Shown here: positions 61,162 to 64,000 of the stretch, in pieces
Numbering within the stretch: position 1 is the first letter of the stretch
Layout: every line of letters begins with the position of its first letter
Assembly (NCBI RefSeq): GCF_000308815.1
Contig: NZ_BAFX01000010.1
Location: 1 to 64,000, forward strand
Direction: 5' to 3'
Length of the DNA stretch: 64,000 nucleotides
Source: Nocardia concava NBRC 100430
GTDB taxonomy: Bacteria; Actinomycetota; Actinomycetes; Mycobacteriales; Mycobacteriaceae
Position numbers and translations under genes: made by a program
Notes under the pieces: model-generated
Databases searched by the model: none
What the model saw: only the letters and a program-made list of their open reading frames with translations
Told to the model about the DNA's origin: nothing

Positions 61162-62175
61162 TCAGGCATCGATGCGGATTTGTTCCACCGCAGGCTGCGG
61201 CAATGAGCCGAGGTCCCCGAGGGAGTGGCTGCTGCTGTCGCCGCCGCTGGTCGCGATCGCGACGATGATAGTGATGGGTACGGCCAGGGTGATGATCGCC
61301 GGGCGCAGATACAGGGGACGGCCCGGTGACAGCGGGCGGCCCGGCGCGCCGGGTATGGGTGCGGGTAATCGGGCCACCGCGCGACGGCCCATCAGGTTGA
61401 TGAACAGCATCATGGCGTTGATGAACATCGACATCGGGCCCCACCAGCCCTGCCACAGGCTCTTCTCGCTCATGGACCGGTAGGTGGCGAGACCGCAATC
61501 GCGGCAGAACGGGCCGGATTCCGAGGGCGGGAACCGCATGACCAGCACGAAACCCTGATGTCGGCAGAAGCTGGCCTGGGCAGCCGGAGTGGATCCGCAG
61601 ACGCGGCAATAGATTCCATTCCCGCCGATCGGCCCGGATGGCGGGCGCGGCGCCACGGCCGGTACCCCGGCGGCACGGGATCGGGCCTGCGCCACCACTC
61701 CCGGCAGGATGGTCTCGAGTCCGGTCAGTGGTATGCCCAGCACCTCCGATTGGATCCGGCGCAGCAACTCGGCGTGATCGAGACCGTCACCGCTGAGAAT
61801 CTGTGCCGCGGCGGTGGTTTCGTCGACGACCAGGCCGAGCACGACCAACCCGACCGGCAGCGGCCACAGCCGGTATCGCTGGGCGAGGTGACCGGCGGTT
61901 TCCAGGGCGACCGCGCAGGTGTCGGTGACGGGTATCCCGCACCATTCGGCCGAGGTCCGGGTGTCCGGATCGATCGCGACCTTGTCCGCGATCGCGTCGA
62001 TATCACCGGTGTACAACCAGATTCGCGCCCACCGCCCCGACTGGTCGGCGCGCATCAAGGCCAGCAGCAGATCCCGCGTATCCACCGGCCGGGAACCGGC
62101 ACGCCCACCGGCATCCCGCAGCGCGGCCGCCACGGTCGAGTGCAGCGCCGCACCCGCCAGCACACCCGTCTTCAT
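61162..62175 (-). CDS. Clp-N-like, zinc-ribbon and membrane-domain protein of unknown function
   Basis: 337 residues, start at ATG 62175. The N-terminal half (about 1-150) resembles the Clp repeat domain of ClpA/C, with VDTRDLLLALMRAD and GDGLDHAELLRRIQSEVLG, but no AAA ATPase follows. The centre has paired CxxC motifs (IYCRVCGS, FCRDCGLA) and FCRHQGF, a zinc-ribbon-like arrangement. A membrane segment follows (MSMFINAMMLFINLMG), then a Pro/Arg-rich linker and a second helix (AIITLAVPITIIVAIA). The phrase RSMSEKSLWQGWWG is shared by many actinobacterial membrane proteins. Possibly a substrate-binding or regulatory protein without its ATPase; function unknown. Convergent with cstR. Confidence 0.65.
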   Translation of the reverse strand: MKTGVLAGAALHSTVAAALRDAGGRAGSRPVDTRDLLLALMRADQSGRWARIWLYTGDIDAIADKVAIDPDTRTSAEWCGIPVTDTCAVALETAGHLAQRYRLWPLPVGLVVLGLVVDETTAAAQILSGDGLDHAELLRRIQSEVLGIPLTGLETILPGVVAQARSRAAGVPAVAPRPPSGPIGGNGIYCRVCGSTPAAQASFCRHQGFVLVMRFPPSESGPFCRDCGLATYRSMSEKSLWQGWWGPMSMFINAMMLFINLMGRRAVARLPAPIPGAPGRPLSPGRPLYLRPAIITLAVPITIIVAIATSGGDSSSHSLGDLGSLPQPAVEQIRIDA

Positions 62176-62269
62176 CTGATTTCCACCCCGCACAGCACAT
62201 TCGGATCCAGTCTCGACAGCATGGTCGCGCGCCTCGACCACAGCCGGATTGGACTTCGATAAACGACCC

Positions 62270-63292
62270 TCACACGGTCGTTGTGGCCACCGCCGCATCC
62301 GCGGGCTGCGGCTGGTAGAACTGCGCGTACCAGCGGCGTAGGGCCTTGATGCCCTTTTCGTGCGGGAGCAGGACCGGGCGGGGGCGGTGGATCTTGTGGT
62401 CCCAGATGCCGAGCTCCTCGCGGACCTCGCGCAGGGCCACCAGGCGGAAGGCGAGCTTGAGAATCGGTGTGGCGAAGGGGATTCCGGCGGGGCGGCGGAC
62501 GTAGTACAGCATTCGCAGCTCGCTGGTGGTGTCGTCGATCGGGTTGGTCAGGGCGATGGCCGTCAGGGTGATGGTCGGTCCGGCTGTGCGCACGACCATG
62601 ACGCCGGGGCCGTACATGTAGACATCGAAGCTGTTGTCGACCAGGTAGCCGAGGACGGATTTGGCGAAGCGGCTGTGGATTTCGGCGAAGGGGCCGTTGG
62701 TCAGCAGCTCCTGGACCGGCGGCTCGGTTTGGCCGTGGATGTAGTGGAAGTGCGATTCGTCGACGATGTTCTCGCGCATCTCCTGGATATGGATGCGCGA
62801 CTGCCGAGCATCGTCGATGGGTCGGGCGAACCGCTGGTCGGTGGCCTCCGGAATCTCGGGCACTCGCCAAACCGGTTCTCCCGCACCGGTATAGACGAAA
62901 ATCAAGCCACTGTGCTCCTCGACGGGCAGACCGCCGAGCTTCACCCGCGGCGGCCGAGCCGCGAAAGGCGCGGACACACACCCGCCGTCGGAGTCGAAAC
63001 GCCAACCGTGAAACGGGCACTCCACCTGCCCATCCACCACTCGCCCACCGGCTCCGAGATGGGCGCCGTAGTGCGGGCAGTGCGCGTCACGCACGCTTGC
63101 CCGACCGTCACTCCCCCGAAACGCGATCAGCGCACGCCCGAAATAATGCAGATTCACGATCTTCCCCGGCCGCAGTTGTGCACTGCGCAGGACGGCGTAC
63201 CACCCCTCGGGCACCATCGGCATCGGATACTCGTCGGCACGCGGATCCCGTGCCAGCTTGGACAATTCCCGGTTCTCACGGTGCAGAATCAC
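62270..63292 (-). CDS. Rieske [2Fe-2S] non-haem iron oxygenase
   Basis: 340 residues. The Rieske centre is C72-x-H74 (HCPHYGAHLG) and C92-x-x-H95 (CPFHGWRF). The catalytic Fe site is ENIVDESHFHYIHG with D178, H181 and H186. This two-domain layout matches oxygenases such as KshA and the sterol 7-desaturase-like group, which hydroxylate or desaturate steroid-like substrates with a separate reductase. No reductase gene is adjacent, and the substrate is unknown. GTG at 63292 is used; ATG at 63226 is an alternative that removes 22 residues. It starts 12 bases after the VanY-like stop. Confidence 0.85.
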   Translation of the reverse strand: MILHRENRELSKLARDPRADEYPMPMVPEGWYAVLRSAQLRPGKIVNLHYFGRALIAFRGSDGRASVRDAHCPHYGAHLGAGGRVVDGQVECPFHGWRFDSDGGCVSAPFAARPPRVKLGGLPVEEHSGLIFVYTGAGEPVWRVPEIPEATDQRFARPIDDARQSRIHIQEMRENIVDESHFHYIHGQTEPPVQELLTNGPFAEIHSRFAKSVLGYLVDNSFDVYMYGPGVMVVRTAGPTITLTAIALTNPIDDTTSELRMLYYVRRPAGIPFATPILKLAFRLVALREVREELGIWDHKIHRPRPVLLPHEKGIKALRRWYAQFYQPQPADAAVATTTV

Positions 63293-63304
63293 CAGGCCAG
63301 GCTA

Positions 63305-63958
63305 CTAGGTGACACGACAACTAACAACTTGAGACTTGGTGTATGATGGCGAGCCGGGGTGGGGCAGCCGACGCGGTGGGATCCCGCCGGTTTCGGGGCG
63401 GTGCTCGAAGTGCCACCATTCGTTGTCGTAGGTGCGGTAGAGGTGGTGGCGGCTGCCGTGTTGTTCCAGCCAGCGGGCGCCTTCGTAGGGGCGAACGTCC
63501 AGGGCGATGCCGCGAACGTGGCACGACTCGGACGGTGGCAGGACCAGTGTGCGCGCGGAGGCCACCGAACCGGAGCGGTGCACTTCCTCGTCGAAGAGCT
63601 GTTGCTGGGTGGCGGGGTCGCGGTATCCGGAGGTGAGGCCGATGAGTTGGCCGTGCTGCCAGAACGCTTCGGACCGTGCGGCATCGAAGGCTTGGCGAGC
63701 CTGCGGGGTGAGGCCGGTGAGGTCCTCGCTCGGATAGCGCAGTCGGAGGGCCCATCGGCAGGCCAGTTCGCGGGCGCGGCCGGGGCTGTATCCGAACGCC
63801 ACCGGCAGGAGCAGCACGGCGAGTACGAAGGCGGCGATCTCGTACAGCCGGTCGCGCGCCCTCGGCGGTGTGGTGCGTAAAGCGTTCACGCCCGCCCCCT
63901 TGACTGGGGTCGGTTCCAGCGAGATACACAGTGCCGCAGTGTCTTTGGGTACATGCAT
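63305..63958 (-). CDS. VanY-like D-alanyl-D-alanine carboxypeptidase (M15)
   Basis: 217 residues. One membrane helix (about 40-58, IAAFVLAVLLLPVAFGYS) anchors an extracytoplasmic peptidase domain. The M15 zinc motifs are complete: SGYRDPATQQQ (substrate loop), SCHVRGIALDVRP (SxHxxGxAxD) and EWWHFE. These enzymes trim the terminal D-Ala of peptidoglycan peptides. ATG at 63958 follows AAAGGAA. The gene lies 12 bases upstream of the Rieske oxygenase gene on the same strand, so a shared transcript is likely though the functions look unrelated. Confidence 0.85.
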   Translation of the reverse strand: MHVPKDTAALCISLEPTPVKGAGVNALRTTPPRARDRLYEIAAFVLAVLLLPVAFGYSPGRARELACRWALRLRYPSEDLTGLTPQARQAFDAARSEAFWQHGQLIGLTSGYRDPATQQQLFDEEVHRSGSVASARTLVLPPSESCHVRGIALDVRPYEGARWLEQHGSRHHLYRTYDNEWWHFEHRPETGGIPPRRLPHPGSPSYTKSQVVSCRVT

Positions 63959-64000
63959 TGGTCGGGTTCCTTTCTGCGCCTACCCAGCCTCGCCGCCGTC

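Overview
The window is very G+C-rich, densely coding actinobacterial DNA. It suggests Nocardia or a close relative among the mycolic-acid Mycobacteriales. The grounds are a PknK-type kinase fused to a MalT-like ATPase, a mycobacterial-type GH15 trehalase, an acyl-CoA synthetase of the FadD15 type, a WS/DGAT acyltransferase remnant, two mycothiol-dependent maleylpyruvate isomerase-family proteins, and contiguous cydAB-narGHJI. This is inference from gene content; no rRNA or other taxonomic marker is present. I saw no tRNA, rRNA, CRISPR array, insertion sequence or integrase. No gap between genes exceeds about 230 bases.

Layout. 1-4.1 kb: a PucR regulator cut by the window edge, a small lipoprotein, a TehA/SLAC1-like transporter and a YhgE/Pip-like membrane protein. 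4.3-13.5 kb: cytochrome bd oxidase (cydAB) running straight into nitrate reductase (narGHJI), a low-oxygen respiration block closed by a long hairpin. 13.6-28.4 kb: accessory metabolism and regulation, with GH15 trehalase, small secreted proteins, GDSL hydrolase, pknK-marR-fadD, an alpha/beta hydrolase and a P450 lacking the Arg of the ExxR motif. 28.5-33.4 kb: an envelope block with a PepSY lipoprotein, a two-component system, a Gly-Ser-Ala repeat surface protein ending in a sorting signal, and its class F-like sortase.

33.4-57.7 kb is a sugar island. A ytfQRT-yjfF-type importer diverges from a LacI regulator. Next come an operon araB-araD-araA plus a ChvE/MmsAB-type ABC importer, an IclR regulator diverging from glpF-dhaK-dhaL-dhaM (DhaM fused to HPr and a complete Enzyme I), and a xylA-xylB-xylR operon. 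Three copies of a near-identical 14-bp LacI-type operator tie the ytfQ and araB promoters together. This suggests coordinated uptake of arabinose and possibly galactofuranose, the sugars of arabinogalactan. Separate palindromes mark likely IclR and XylR operators.

57.9-64 kb: a WS/DGAT acyltransferase broken by an internal deletion; a sulfur/persulfide module (CstR-like CsoR-family repressor diverging from a rhodanese-fused CoA-disulfide reductase and a 48-residue Cys-rich protein, with two GC-rich operators between); a membrane protein with Clp-N and zinc-ribbon elements; a Rieske oxygenase; and a VanY-like peptidase. Many genes overlap by 1, 4 or 8 bases, so most clusters can be read as operons directly from the sequence.
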